64,000 bases of DNA, from the NCBI GenBank assembly GCA_015075745.1, contig JABTTW010000002.1:248001-312000 (forward strand), read 5' to 3'. Positions 1 through 7,536 of the stretch are shown here, piece by piece. The position numbers and the translations under genes are program-made. The notes below the pieces were generated by a model. The model ran no database searches. It was not told the DNA's origin and worked only from the letters and a program-made list of their open reading frames with translations. The stretch is from Planctomycetia bacterium (GTDB taxonomy: Bacteria; Planctomycetota; Phycisphaerae; UBA1845; UTPLA1). Numbering within the stretch: position 1 is the stretch's first letter; the number at the start of each line of letters is the position of its first letter.

Positions 1-558
1 ACTGGAAAAAAGCACCGTCCGCCCATCGCGCGCCGCCGAGCGCAGCTCATCGTGCAACGTCAATTGCACCAGCGGATCCAGCGCCGTCGTCGGCTCATCG
101 AGAATCAGCAGCTCCGGCCGGTGCATCAGCGACGCGATCAGCGCCAGCTTCTGCTTCATTCCGCGCGAATAGGCTCGTATGCGCCGGTCGATATCCAGAT
201 CAAACCGCCCGCGCAGCCGCTCGATCTCTCGCGCCGCCCCCCCGCCGCGCGCCGCATCGAAAAAGTTCAGAAACCGCCGGCCCGTCATCCATTCATACAG
301 CCTCACGTCGCCCGGCAGATATCCCACCTTCCGCCGAATCTCCCGCGATTGGCCGATCATGTCGAGGCCGAAGACGCTCGCTCGCCCCGCCGTCGGTCGA
401 AGCAGCCCGACGAGGATCCGCATGGCCGTGGTCTTGCCCGCGCCGTTTGGGCCGAGGAATCCGAAGATCGTCCCGCGCGGCACGCGAAGGTTGATCCCCG
501 CCAGCGCTTGAATCGCGCCGTAATCCTTGGCGAGCCCGTGAGTTTCGACGACGTACAT
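1..558 (-). CDS. ABC transporter ATP-binding protein (3' end outside window)
   Basis: The first 186 residues of an ABC-2-type exporter ATPase are visible, starting at ATG 558 and running off the window edge. Translation shows the Walker A motif GPNGAGKTT at about residues 39-47, an ABC signature of the YSRGMKQKL type (common in CcmA/antibiotic-export ATPases) and Walker B LLILDEPT followed by the D-loop. It would hydrolyse ATP on the cytoplasmic face to drive a separate membrane permease, which must lie left of the window. The substrate cannot be told. It is divergent from the amidohydrolase gene, leaving about 100 bases for two promoters. Confidence 0.9.
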   Translation of the reverse strand, partial: MYVVETHGLAKDYGAIQALAGINLRVPRGTIFGFLGPNGAGKTTAMRILVGLLRPTAGRASVFGLDMIGQSREIRRKVGYLPGDVRLYEWMTGRRFLNFFDAARGGGAAREIERLRGRFDLDIDRRIRAYSRGMKQKLALIASLMHRPELLILDEPTTALDPLVQLTLHDELRSAARDGRTVLFSS

Positions 559-662
559 GCTGCTCGCTATTCTAAGTGCGCCGCCGCGCGACCGACATCG
601 CCAATTGTGAACGCGCCTGCGCCGGTTAATAATGTCCGTCCATCAAAGAAAGGACTCCCAAA

Positions 663-2450
663 GTGACCGCGCGACTTTTCCTCATCGGTGTCTGCCACGG
701 CCTCCTGCTCCTGACCGGCTGCGCCCAGCCGCATCCCGACGCCAACCTCGTCGTCTACAACGCCAAAGTCTGGACCGGCGATCCCGCGAACCCAACCGCC
801 GACTCCTTTCGAATCGAGTCCGGCAGGTTCGTCGCCGTCGGCAACGGCCTGGAGAAGGACCGACCCGCGCAGCCTGAGACACATACGAAATATCTCGATG
901 CCTGCGGGGCTCGCATCGTGCCCGGCCTCATCGACGCACACCTCCACCTCCTCGGCGGCGGCCTGCAACTCTCGCGCATCAACCTCCGCGATGTTCCCGA
1001 CCGCGCCGCTTTCATCGCCGCCATCGCCGAGCGCGCAAAGCAGACTCCCAGGGGCCATTGGATCGAGGGCGGGCGCTGGTCCACCGAAAGCTGGCCCGAC
1101 CCCGCGCAGCCGACGCGCCACTGGATCGACGCCGTCACCGCCGACCACCCCGTCCTCCTCTACCGCATGGACGGCCACGGCGCACTGGCCAACTCCGTCG
1201 CGCTCAAGCTCGCAGGCATCGACGCACGCGGCCCCGCCGATCCGCGCGGCGGACAGATCGAGCGCGACCCCGTCACCGGCGAGCCAACCGGCATCCTCAA
1301 GGACGCCGCGATCGGCCTCGTGTCGCGCCGCATTCCAGCGCCGTCCGCCGAGCAGCTCGATGCCGCCCTCCAAGCCGCCATGGTCGAGGCTAACCGCCAC
1401 GGCATCACCAGCGTCCACACCATGTCCGAGTATCGCGAACTCGCCCCCATCGATCGGGCACGCGATGCCGGATCGCTGACACTCCGCGTCCGTTTCTTCA
1501 TCAGCCAAAACAAATGGCGGGACTACATCGATCGGGCGAAGAATCACAAGAACGACGACATGCTTCGCGTCTGCGGGTTCAAGCAATACGCCGACGGCTC
1601 GCTCGGTTCGCGCACCGCCTACATGCACATGCCCTACAGCGACAATCCGCCGGAGAAGAAAGACTGGCGCGGCCTGCCGCGCGCATTCCTCGGTGTGGAT
1701 AAACCGCCTAAGCAGTCGAAGACTGACGAGGCGTGGTACTCCGAACTCGACAGTTTGTGCGAGGCCGCCGGCGGGCCCGGCCTCTCGATCGCCATTCACG
1801 CCATCGGCGATGAAGCGAACCGCGTCGTTCTGGACAAGTACGCTTACTGGTTTGGCAATCGCTTCGGCCCAGCCGAGGCGAGGGAGCAAAATCCCGACGA
1901 GGTAAGGCAGGTCATCGGTACATTCAATCCGCCCGACGGCATGCGCCTGCGCATCGAGCATGCACAGCACCTGCTCTCGGCGGACATCGATCGCTTCGGC
2001 CGGCTCGGCGTCGTCGCGTCGATGCAGCCGCTGCACAAGGCCGACGACGCCCGATACGCCGAGAAGGCCATCGGCCCGGTGCGGTGCCGGACGAGCTACG
2101 CCTTCCGCTCGCTGCTCCAAGCCGGGGCCCACGTGGCATTCGGCAGCGACTGGCCCGTCGTCTCGCTCAACCCATTCCTCGGCGCTCACGCCGCCGTCAC
2201 CGCCAGGTCGCTCGACGGCGACGTCTTCGTGCCTGAGCAGCGCATCACCATTGAGGAGGCCCTGACCGCTTACACCCGCGGGGCAGCCTATGCCGCCGGC
2301 GACGAAAAATCGCTCGGCCAAATTGCCCCCAACCTCGCCGCCGACTTCGTCATCCTCGAAAGCGATGTGCTCGAAATCCCGCCCGACGAAATTTCCGGCG
2401 TTTGCGTGAAAGCCACCTACCTCGGCGGCCGGCAGGTCTGGCCGAAATAG
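663..2450 (+). CDS. Lipoprotein amidohydrolase, YtcJ/Amidohydro_3 family
   Basis: A 595-residue metal-dependent hydrolase. The N-terminus is a lipoprotein signal ending in LLTGC, so Cys20 would be lipidated and the enzyme membrane-tethered outside the cytoplasm. The metal-binding pair is His93-x-His95 (DAHLHL), with later His residues (IHAIGDEANR, IEHAQH) and the Asp of the FGSDWPV motif completing the family pattern. YtcJ-type enzymes hydrolyse amide or formamide-like bonds; the substrate here is unknown. GTG start at 663 is chosen because AAAGGAC lies just upstream and the signal peptide begins there. Length is normal for the family. It is a single-gene unit followed by a repeat-rich gap. 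Confidence 0.88.
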   Translation: MTARLFLIGVCHGLLLLTGCAQPHPDANLVVYNAKVWTGDPANPTADSFRIESGRFVAVGNGLEKDRPAQPETHTKYLDACGARIVPGLIDAHLHLLGGGLQLSRINLRDVPDRAAFIAAIAERAKQTPRGHWIEGGRWSTESWPDPAQPTRHWIDAVTADHPVLLYRMDGHGALANSVALKLAGIDARGPADPRGGQIERDPVTGEPTGILKDAAIGLVSRRIPAPSAEQLDAALQAAMVEANRHGITSVHTMSEYRELAPIDRARDAGSLTLRVRFFISQNKWRDYIDRAKNHKNDDMLRVCGFKQYADGSLGSRTAYMHMPYSDNPPEKKDWRGLPRAFLGVDKPPKQSKTDEAWYSELDSLCEAAGGPGLSIAIHAIGDEANRVVLDKYAYWFGNRFGPAEAREQNPDEVRQVIGTFNPPDGMRLRIEHAQHLLSADIDRFGRLGVVASMQPLHKADDARYAEKAIGPVRCRTSYAFRSLLQAGAHVAFGSDWPVVSLNPFLGAHAAVTARSLDGDVFVPEQRITIEEALTAYTRGAAYAAGDEKSLGQIAPNLAADFVILESDVLEIPPDEISGVCVKATYLGGRQVWPK

Positions 2451-2535
2451 CCGCCGGCCATCGCATTTGTACGTGCGGGCACCACTGTGCCACGCCTCGT
2501 GTTTGGCGTGCGCGGGACCGCCGGGGACGACGAAA

Positions 2536-2660
2536 CCCAAGGTGACATAAGGAAAAAAAGAGGCCAAGGGCAAATGCAAGATCGCGCGGGCTGCGGGATT
2601 GCTGGTGGTCCATCGCCAAACGGCAAGCCGCTTCGGGGACCAGCGCGGGAGGGCACGAAA
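2536..2660 (+). repeat. Composite dispersed repeat, copy 1
   Basis: Starts with AAGGTGACATAAGG, then an A-rich spacer, and ends with a block containing ATTGCTGGTGGTCCATCGCC followed by AAACGGCAAGCCGCTTCGGG. The same ordered blocks recur at 2838-3062 and, inverted, at 52460-52690. The CTTGTGGCGGGC block is missing in this copy. No coding role is apparent. Confidence 0.8.
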
Positions 2661-2785
2661 CGAAGGTGACATATAGCGAAAAAGGTGAAAAAGGGGGCAA
2701 GGGGTTCACGGTGAAAGCGACGGCGGCGGCATTGATTGCGTCGGCGGTTGGTGTTGATTGCGATCGGGTATCCGGCTTTTCTGGG

Positions 2786-2815
2786 ACCGCTTGCTGACGC
2801 GCGCGGCTCGGATCG
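2786..2815 (+). repeat. Short dispersed GC-rich repeat
   Basis: The segment CCGCTTGCTGACGCGCGCGG matches closely the segment CCGCTTCCTGACGGGCGCGG at 54704-54723. I recall this type of element as very common between genes in planctomycetes and relatives; that recollection is not checked here. Confidence 0.6.
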
Positions 2816-2837
2816 GGGGCGCGGCGAGCGAGCAAGA

Positions 2838-3062
2838 ACGAAGGTGACATAAGGTGACACACGCGATTTTTTTCGCTCGCAACTCTTGTGGCGGGCACGG
2901 GTTGGGGCGGTTCGCGAAAAAGGTAAAAAAAGAGGCCGAGGGGTTGAGGGGGAAGGCAAGATCGCGCGGGCTGCGGGATTGCTGGTGGTCCATCGCCAAC
3001 CCACTTCGCTACGCTCCATGGGCAAGCCGGCAAGCCGCCTCGGGGACCAGCGCGGGCGCGGG
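2838..3062 (+). repeat. Composite dispersed repeat, copy 2 (longest plus-strand copy)
   Basis: Contains all blocks in order: GAAGGTGACATAAGGTGACA, CTTGTGGCGGGCACGGGTTG, a GCGAAAAAGGTAAAAAAAG purine tract, and ATTGCTGGTGGTCCATCGCC followed by GGCAAGCCGCCTCGGGGACC. A short insertion (about 3001-3024, CACTTCGCTACGCTCCATGG) interrupts the last block relative to copy 1. Confidence 0.85.
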
Positions 3063-3753
3063 ATAGATGGGTTGGTTGGTTGGTTGGCATTCCATCTAGA
3101 TACTTGCTCCACGCCCGCGCCTTTGGCGGGGTTCGCTGTGATGGGATTCGCGATTATTTCACGTTGTCGAGTTGCGTCGTGTCGGTTGAATTTCGCTTGG
3201 TGTCGTTGTTCATATAGCAACGCCCGCATGAGTCACAAATCCTCGGCATGCCGCTGGAATCGCAAGCATCCTGCTCGACGATCTCGCCGGAACGAACTAA
3301 CCGGGATCTGCAAGGCGCTGTTTTGCAACTGGACGGCGAGGCGCTGTCGAACGCAACGACAAACGCTAACGTTTCGCGAGTCATTCATCGCGAACCCAAT
3401 CGCGAAGTGGATGGGGCGCACGAACGCGGCCCCGGGTAAGGGATACAAACGCGGCCCGTTAGTTCAAGTACCGATGTGCCTTCAACAAGATCAAACTCAC
3501 GCGGTTCTTCCAGCCGGTATTGGACTGCCCAAACGCAGATGACTGCGAGGTGTGGCGTGTGAGATGGACAGCCGGTCGGACATCCCACCGTTGTTCAGCT
3601 TGCTACTCACATATTTCACGATCTCCGGCTCGCGCGCAATGCGCTTGAGTTGGAGGGCCTGACCGCGAAATGCTGCCGCTATGCGGCGGAAAGCAATGGG
3701 CTGAACAACAGGCCTAGGGGACATGCATCTGTTTCAAGCTCACAATAGGCTCT

Positions 3754-4539
3754 TCATGCAACACTTTTGCCGATTCGCGATCGGCGTAACGTAATCAGAA
3801 CGCCGCCGAACAACCCCAATGCCAGCATTCCAGGCTCCGGAATTATTGTGCATGAGGTGATATTGTTATCATCGAGTGTCACAGCGCCGTTGCGCGCCAA
3901 GGCACTTCCATAAAGGATGTTAGAACCGGTGTTCATGGTGATGCTTGTCAATGCCAGCATGTGTCCCTGGAAATCTGTCCCGGCGCCGAGCGTCGCGGAA
4001 CTTCCAACCTGCCAGAACGTGCTGCATCCCGGCATTGAGCCGCCGTTTATCGTCACAACCGATGAGTTGCTCGCGGTCATGAGTGTGCTTCCGATCTGAA
4101 ACACAAACTGAGCATTCGGATCGCCCAGGGCATCAAGCGTCAGTGTTCCCGTCAACTGGGCCGATGATGAGAAAGAGTAAACGCCGGGAAGGAGTGTCAG
4201 ACCGCCGAGGTCCTGCCCGGTGAGATCCTGTGTGAACGCCAAGCCTGCCGCCGTATTGTACGCCGTAGTGAGATCGGTCTGCGCCTGGAGTGCGACGGCA
4301 TCGGCAGAATGCTGGGTGTATGGCGGCATGATCATCCCCGGTGGAAAGCCGGTGATCGCGGTCCCTGGGCTGACTCCGAGATGTCCGCCATCGATGAGAG
4401 ACGGGCCGGTGTTGGTGACCGTTGTGCCAGCCAGAACCGAAAAGTCCCCCGCAGTTCCTAAAAGGATGCCGGCATCGGCATTCAATGGGAAGCCGGTGAG
4501 AACAGCGACCGCCAACAAAATGTGGACTCGAAGACTCAT
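3754..4539 (-). CDS. Ice-binding-like (DUF3494) secreted protein with PEP-CTERM tail
   Basis: A 261-residue protein with a signal peptide ending near ADAG (residues 1-24), a DUF3494-type beta-helix body (GTAGDFSVLAGTTVTNTGPS, then the LPGVYSFSSSAQLTGTLTLD region), and a C-terminal PEP motif (IIPEPGMLALG) followed by a hydrophobic stretch and RRSR. DUF3494 proteins include ice-binding proteins but many are plain extracellular adhesion-like beta-helices, so ice binding is not established. The PEP-CTERM tail means sorting and cleavage by an exosortase, which is not in the window. GGGAGACGG precedes ATG 4539. Confidence 0.85.
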   Translation of the reverse strand: MSLRVHILLAVAVLTGFPLNADAGILLGTAGDFSVLAGTTVTNTGPSLIDGGHLGVSPGTAITGFPPGMIMPPYTQHSADAVALQAQTDLTTAYNTAAGLAFTQDLTGQDLGGLTLLPGVYSFSSSAQLTGTLTLDALGDPNAQFVFQIGSTLMTASNSSVVTINGGSMPGCSTFWQVGSSATLGAGTDFQGHMLALTSITMNTGSNILYGSALARNGAVTLDDNNITSCTIIPEPGMLALGLFGGVLITLRRSRIGKSVA

Positions 4540-5509
4540 TTCCCGTCTCCCTTTTTGAATTGGCGCTCATTGCCGCCGGGGGGGCCGGACGAAACGCTCG
4601 CCCACCTCCGTCGCGCGCACTTGAGCTTCAAGAATCAAAAAAAAACGACGCGCAGAATACCAAAGGGCGTTCCGCTGCGTCGGCTTACTCGCCAACTGGC
4701 CACCCGAATCGGCCGGGCCGCCCTTTGTCGTGTCTTCCGAATAGCCAAAATCAAATACGAGATTGTTTTGGCCCTTGATATTTTTTAATCGGTTCCCAGG
4801 ATTATGCCATCAATGCGTAGTACTGTCAATGCCATAGGTATTCCATTATCTCTTGAGCTGAATTGGTGGAGGACATAAAGATTCAGGTATCTACCCGATG
4901 CGCGACGATTGTTCGCTCGAAACATGCTTGGTATAAAGACTTATCACTCGGCAATGCCTGAATCGTAACAGCTTCCGGCTGTAGTGTTTCACGCCAAATG
5001 AGACAGTTTGCCCATCGGTTATCGTGATTGTTTCTCCGAGTCCCCCCAGGGAGAACCAGCTTCGAAGGTTCCCCCTCGGACTCCTGTTCCTTGAGCTTCC
5101 ATCTCTCCTCGGGGGAGGCTTTGCCGGGGAGGAGCAGCGCTTCGGCATCCGCGTCATCTGCGATCGATAGCGACCGTTTACGCTTCCGACTCGACAATGC
5201 GCCGCCGGCGGGATGTGACTACGCACGCCCCATTTTTCGCGACAATAGGTATGCACCCACTCGGCGTCGTAGTCAGTGTCGAGGACAGTGCCAGCGTTCG
5301 GGCACTTTTTTCTTGGGGGGCGCACACCGGACTGGGAAGTCCCGGACAGACGACCTGGGAAAATGGAGAGGCCTGCGCCCTGCGATAAGGGTCTGGTTCG
5401 GCACAGTTCCGGCACAGTGCACTGTGCCAAGCGACGGTCTCCGGCGAACGAGGGACCCCCGCGCAAATTATTGAGGCGAACGCACTTGCGGCGTCCGCTT
5501 GTCACAAAT
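4540..5509. other. Intergenic region with a transposase remnant
   Basis: Region between the ice-binding-like gene and tRNA-Ser. The part near 4740-4880 is AT-richer than the surroundings and could hold the promoter of the minus-strand gene, though I cannot pick a clear pair of hexamers. The only coding trace is the transposase fragment at 5155-5295. Confidence 0.5.
5155..5295 (-). pseudogene. DDE transposase remnant (IS4/IS5-like C-terminal fragment)
   Basis: Minus-strand translation gives LDTDYDAEWVHTYCREKWG followed by VRSHIPP and NGRYRSQM. This matches the pattern D-x-x-Y-D-(A/S)-E-x-x-H...R...G-(I/V)-R-x-I-I-P-P...G-R-(Y/W)-R typical of DDE transposases near their second half. The frame is not continued on either side by recognisable transposase sequence, so it is a decayed fragment of about 47 codons. 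Family assignment is from memory of the motif only. Confidence 0.55.
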
Positions 5510-5600
5510 CGGAGAGGGGGGGATTCGAACCCCCGGTACGGGTATTAATCCGTACAACGATTTAGCAAACCGTCGCTTTCAGCCACTCAGCCACCTCTCC
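5510..5600 (-). tRNA. tRNA-Ser (anticodon GCU)
   Basis: The minus strand folds as a class II tRNA: acceptor GGAGAGG (5594-5600) pairs with CCTCTCC (5511-5517), discriminator G at 5510. The T arm is GGGGG-TTCGAAT-CCCCC, the anticodon loop TTGCTAA gives GCU, and a long variable arm (GTACGG...CCGTAC) is present, as expected for tRNA-Ser reading AGC/AGU. CCA is not encoded. Confidence 0.95.
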
Positions 5601-5722
5601 ATCGTGGCGGCGCGCCGGCCGGTTTTCGGGCGGGCGAGCCGTGGATGAAGGATCGTAAGACATGGCCGGACGCGCGGCAAGTCCAGTGGGCGGCACACAA
5701 GAAATACCTGCCCGGCGCCGGG

Positions 5723-6817
5723 TCATTTGCCTCCCGGCGAGCTTGCGAGCCTGCTCGAATCCTCCCATGCGGCGGTGATTTCTTTGCCGATGACGACGGG
5801 CCAGTCGGCTTTCGGCCGCGACTTGATCTCGGCCAAGAGGGCGAGTTGCCGCGGCGACAGGAACGGTTCGGCGGACTCGTGCTTGCCCAGTGCGGCGTTG
5901 ACGCGCGCTGCCTGGAGCGGCGTCATCGGCACGTGGCGAAGCGGCGTCTGGAGAAGGTAATACTTCGGCTCCTTGTCGGGCCGGACCTTTTCGTCGGAGC
6001 GTACGGCAGCGTCGCCGACGGTCCTTTTCGCAGCTCTCAATTGAGCGTCCGACCGGGCGAAGACCTTGCTGGCGCACTTCATCGACTTCGCCTCGGAGAG
6101 CAATTTGTCATACGGCAGGCGGCCCGGGTCGAACTCCACCTCGACGACTTCCAGACCATCGACAAAGCCGGGCATCGTGGCGACGACGCCGTCGAGCCGG
6201 CCGAGTGCGCCCTCGCCCTCCCAGAAGCAGTGCATGGCGAAGGTGGCCTTCTCGATCTTGCCCTTTCGCGCGCCCGTCTCATCGGCCAGCAGTCGCAGGT
6301 AGGCGGGGACGCGGCCGCCGGACTTCTCGACGGCCTTGCACATCGCGGAGGCGAGGCCGGCGACGGTGTAGTCCTCGGCGACGCGGTCGGTGAGCGGCTT
6401 CTTGTCGGCGGTCATGATCCGCACGACGGGGTTGTTCCACGCCGGCTCGCTGAAGAGTTTGAGCGTGCGCTCGTCGTCGCCCTTGATGTTGTTGTAGATG
6501 CAGACCGGGGTGAAAAGCGTCTCGGCCGCCTCGACGATGAGGGGGTGGCTGAGGACCTGGCCGCCGTAGTTGACACAGGTGCTGCAGCCGGGTACCTCCT
6601 GAAAGAGGACGAGGAGGGGCTTGTCGTCGGCCTTGGCCATGGCGGCGGCGGACTCGAAGCCGCGAAGCCAGGCGACCTTGCCGAGCTCGGGCGGGTTTTT
6701 ACTGGCGGCCTTGGCCGGTGCGGCGAGCGCGTCCGCCGGGCCATCTGCGAGACAGGTTTTCGCAGAGCTGGTTGTCATGAGGAAAAAGATGCCGGCGAGG
6801 GTGAGACAGATACGCAT
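5723..6817 (-). CDS. VPGC-type thioredoxin-like / MsrA-like fusion protein, secreted
   Basis: A 364-residue protein with an N-terminal signal peptide (residues 1-24, cleavage near CLADG). Residues about 45-165 form a thioredoxin-like domain with VPGCSTC at 75-81; Cys78 and Cys81 form a CxxC. Residues about 190-310 resemble peptide-methionine sulfoxide reductase A: HCFWEGEGALG (Cys197 at the MsrA nucleophile position), GFVDG, VEFDPGRLPYDKLL and a C-terminal KYYLLQTPL...PMTPLQAARVN. I recall a family called VPGUxxT thioredoxin-like (seleno)proteins with this layout; here the Sec position is Cys. Likely extracytoplasmic thiol redox or repair work. The start is ATG 6817 because CTCCGGAGGT lies 8-10 bases upstream and the signal peptide begins there. 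Confidence 0.8.
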   Translation of the reverse strand: MRICLTLAGIFFLMTTSSAKTCLADGPADALAAPAKAASKNPPELGKVAWLRGFESAAAMAKADDKPLLVLFQEVPGCSTCVNYGGQVLSHPLIVEAAETLFTPVCIYNNIKGDDERTLKLFSEPAWNNPVVRIMTADKKPLTDRVAEDYTVAGLASAMCKAVEKSGGRVPAYLRLLADETGARKGKIEKATFAMHCFWEGEGALGRLDGVVATMPGFVDGLEVVEVEFDPGRLPYDKLLSEAKSMKCASKVFARSDAQLRAAKRTVGDAAVRSDEKVRPDKEPKYYLLQTPLRHVPMTPLQAARVNAALGKHESAEPFLSPRQLALLAEIKSRPKADWPVVIGKEITAAWEDSSRLASSPGGK

Positions 6818-6952
6818 TTCGAGATACCTCCGGAGCAGTTGCACGCCGGCAGGTTGGATGCCGGCCCGGCGAGATTGTAACGGGAGACGATGGTTGGCGG
6901 GATGCGGCGATTCGGTTTCGCAGCGCCGACTTGCGCGCAAGTCGTGCAAAAT

Positions 6953-7032
6953 CGAAGGTGACATAAGGTGACACAGCGCTCTGGAAAAACGTGCCAACGC
7001 TTGTGGCGGGCATGGGTTGGGGCAGGTCGCGA
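6953..7032 (+). repeat. Composite dispersed repeat, partial copy 3
   Basis: Reads GAAGGTGACATAAGGTGACA, then GCTTGTGGCGGGCATGGGTT and GGGGCAGGTCGCGAATC, the first two blocks of the element at 2838-3062. The third block (GCTGGTGGTCCATCGCC) is absent. Confidence 0.8.
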
Positions 7033-7110
7033 ATCTGGCGATTTTTGAAAAAAGTAGCCCCGAAAAACGTAGTAGGATATTCGCGGAAATGATGAGCTCG
7101 TGCTGAACAT

Positions 7111-7126
7111 GGCTGGATCACCTCCT
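7111..7126. other. 16-base match to 16S rRNA 3' terminus / perfect extended Shine-Dalgarno on minus strand
   Basis: GGCTGGATCACCTCCT is identical to the end of bacterial 16S rRNA including the anti-Shine-Dalgarno. Read on the minus strand it is AGGAGGTGATCCAGCC followed directly by ATG (7108-7110), which opens a 111-codon frame down to 6775. That frame runs through the dispersed repeat and overlaps the thioredoxin-like gene, so it is probably not a protein. Confidence 0.6.
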
Positions 7127-7470
7127 GCATGTCTACACTTGCTCGTCGTGCGCGCCTTTTCATTTAATTCAGGAGCGACTGCACCGATCGCGGCCACGGC
7201 CTGAAGGGCGGACGCGGGTTGGTGGTCCAGACTCGTCCGTCCTCCGGATGGAAGTGAAATGGGGGCGTCGTATTTCAGTGACTCAAAGTCACTGGCTACC
7301 ATCGTGCGCCCTGACGGGCGAAGGCAGCAAGTAGTTCTTGAGCGGCTGCGAGATTCACATCTCGCACCGAGCGACATGGGAATTGTTCCCAAGTTTAGTT
7401 TTCCCGTGCGGTGGTTGCCGGTTGGGTTGATTCCGTACGGTCTTTTTCATACGCGAGGATGTCGAAGCAC

Positions 7471-7492
7471 ACCCTCGCTGGCGCTTCGGGCT
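7471..7492 (+). repeat. Short dispersed GC-rich repeat
   Basis: CCCTCGCTGGCGCTTCGGGC, a sequence type I recall as frequently repeated between planctomycete genes. Only one copy is seen in this window, so the repeat status rests on prior knowledge. Confidence 0.4.
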
Positions 7493-7536
7493 GGTTTGCG
7501 GAGGCGTCTCGCGTCGGGTCGGAGCACCGAACCAAT

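Larger units (their letters stand above)
2451..3753. other. Gene-poor, repeat-rich intergenic region
   Basis: About 1.3 kb between the amidohydrolase and the convergent ice-binding-like gene. It contains two copies of the composite dispersed repeat (near 2536-2660 and 2838-3062) and one short planctomycete-type repeat (2786-2815). Open frames here are low-complexity and differ from the codon pattern of neighbouring genes. From 3100 to 3750 I see no recognisable gene or RNA. Confidence 0.6.
6818..7536. other. Intergenic region with repeat, 16S 3'-end-like motif and short repeat
   Basis: Holds a partial composite repeat (6953-7032), a 16-base match to the 3' end of 16S rRNA (7111-7126), and a short GC-rich repeat near 7471-7492 (CCCTCGCTGGCGCTTCGGGC), the latter of a type I recall as common in planctomycetes. 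Nothing coding is convincing. Confidence 0.55.

Noticed and set aside
567..2672. 701-codon minus-strand open frame
   Set aside because: It is the antisense of the amidohydrolase gene, whose signal peptide and metal motifs are clear; the antisense frame has no recognisable domain and extends into repeats.
3497..3724. 75-codon minus-strand frame in the 3.1-3.75 kb gap
   Set aside because: No similarity that I recognise and no ribosome site.
5645..6880. 411-codon plus-strand open frame
   Set aside because: Antisense shadow of the thioredoxin/MsrA-like gene, caused by GC-rich codon use.
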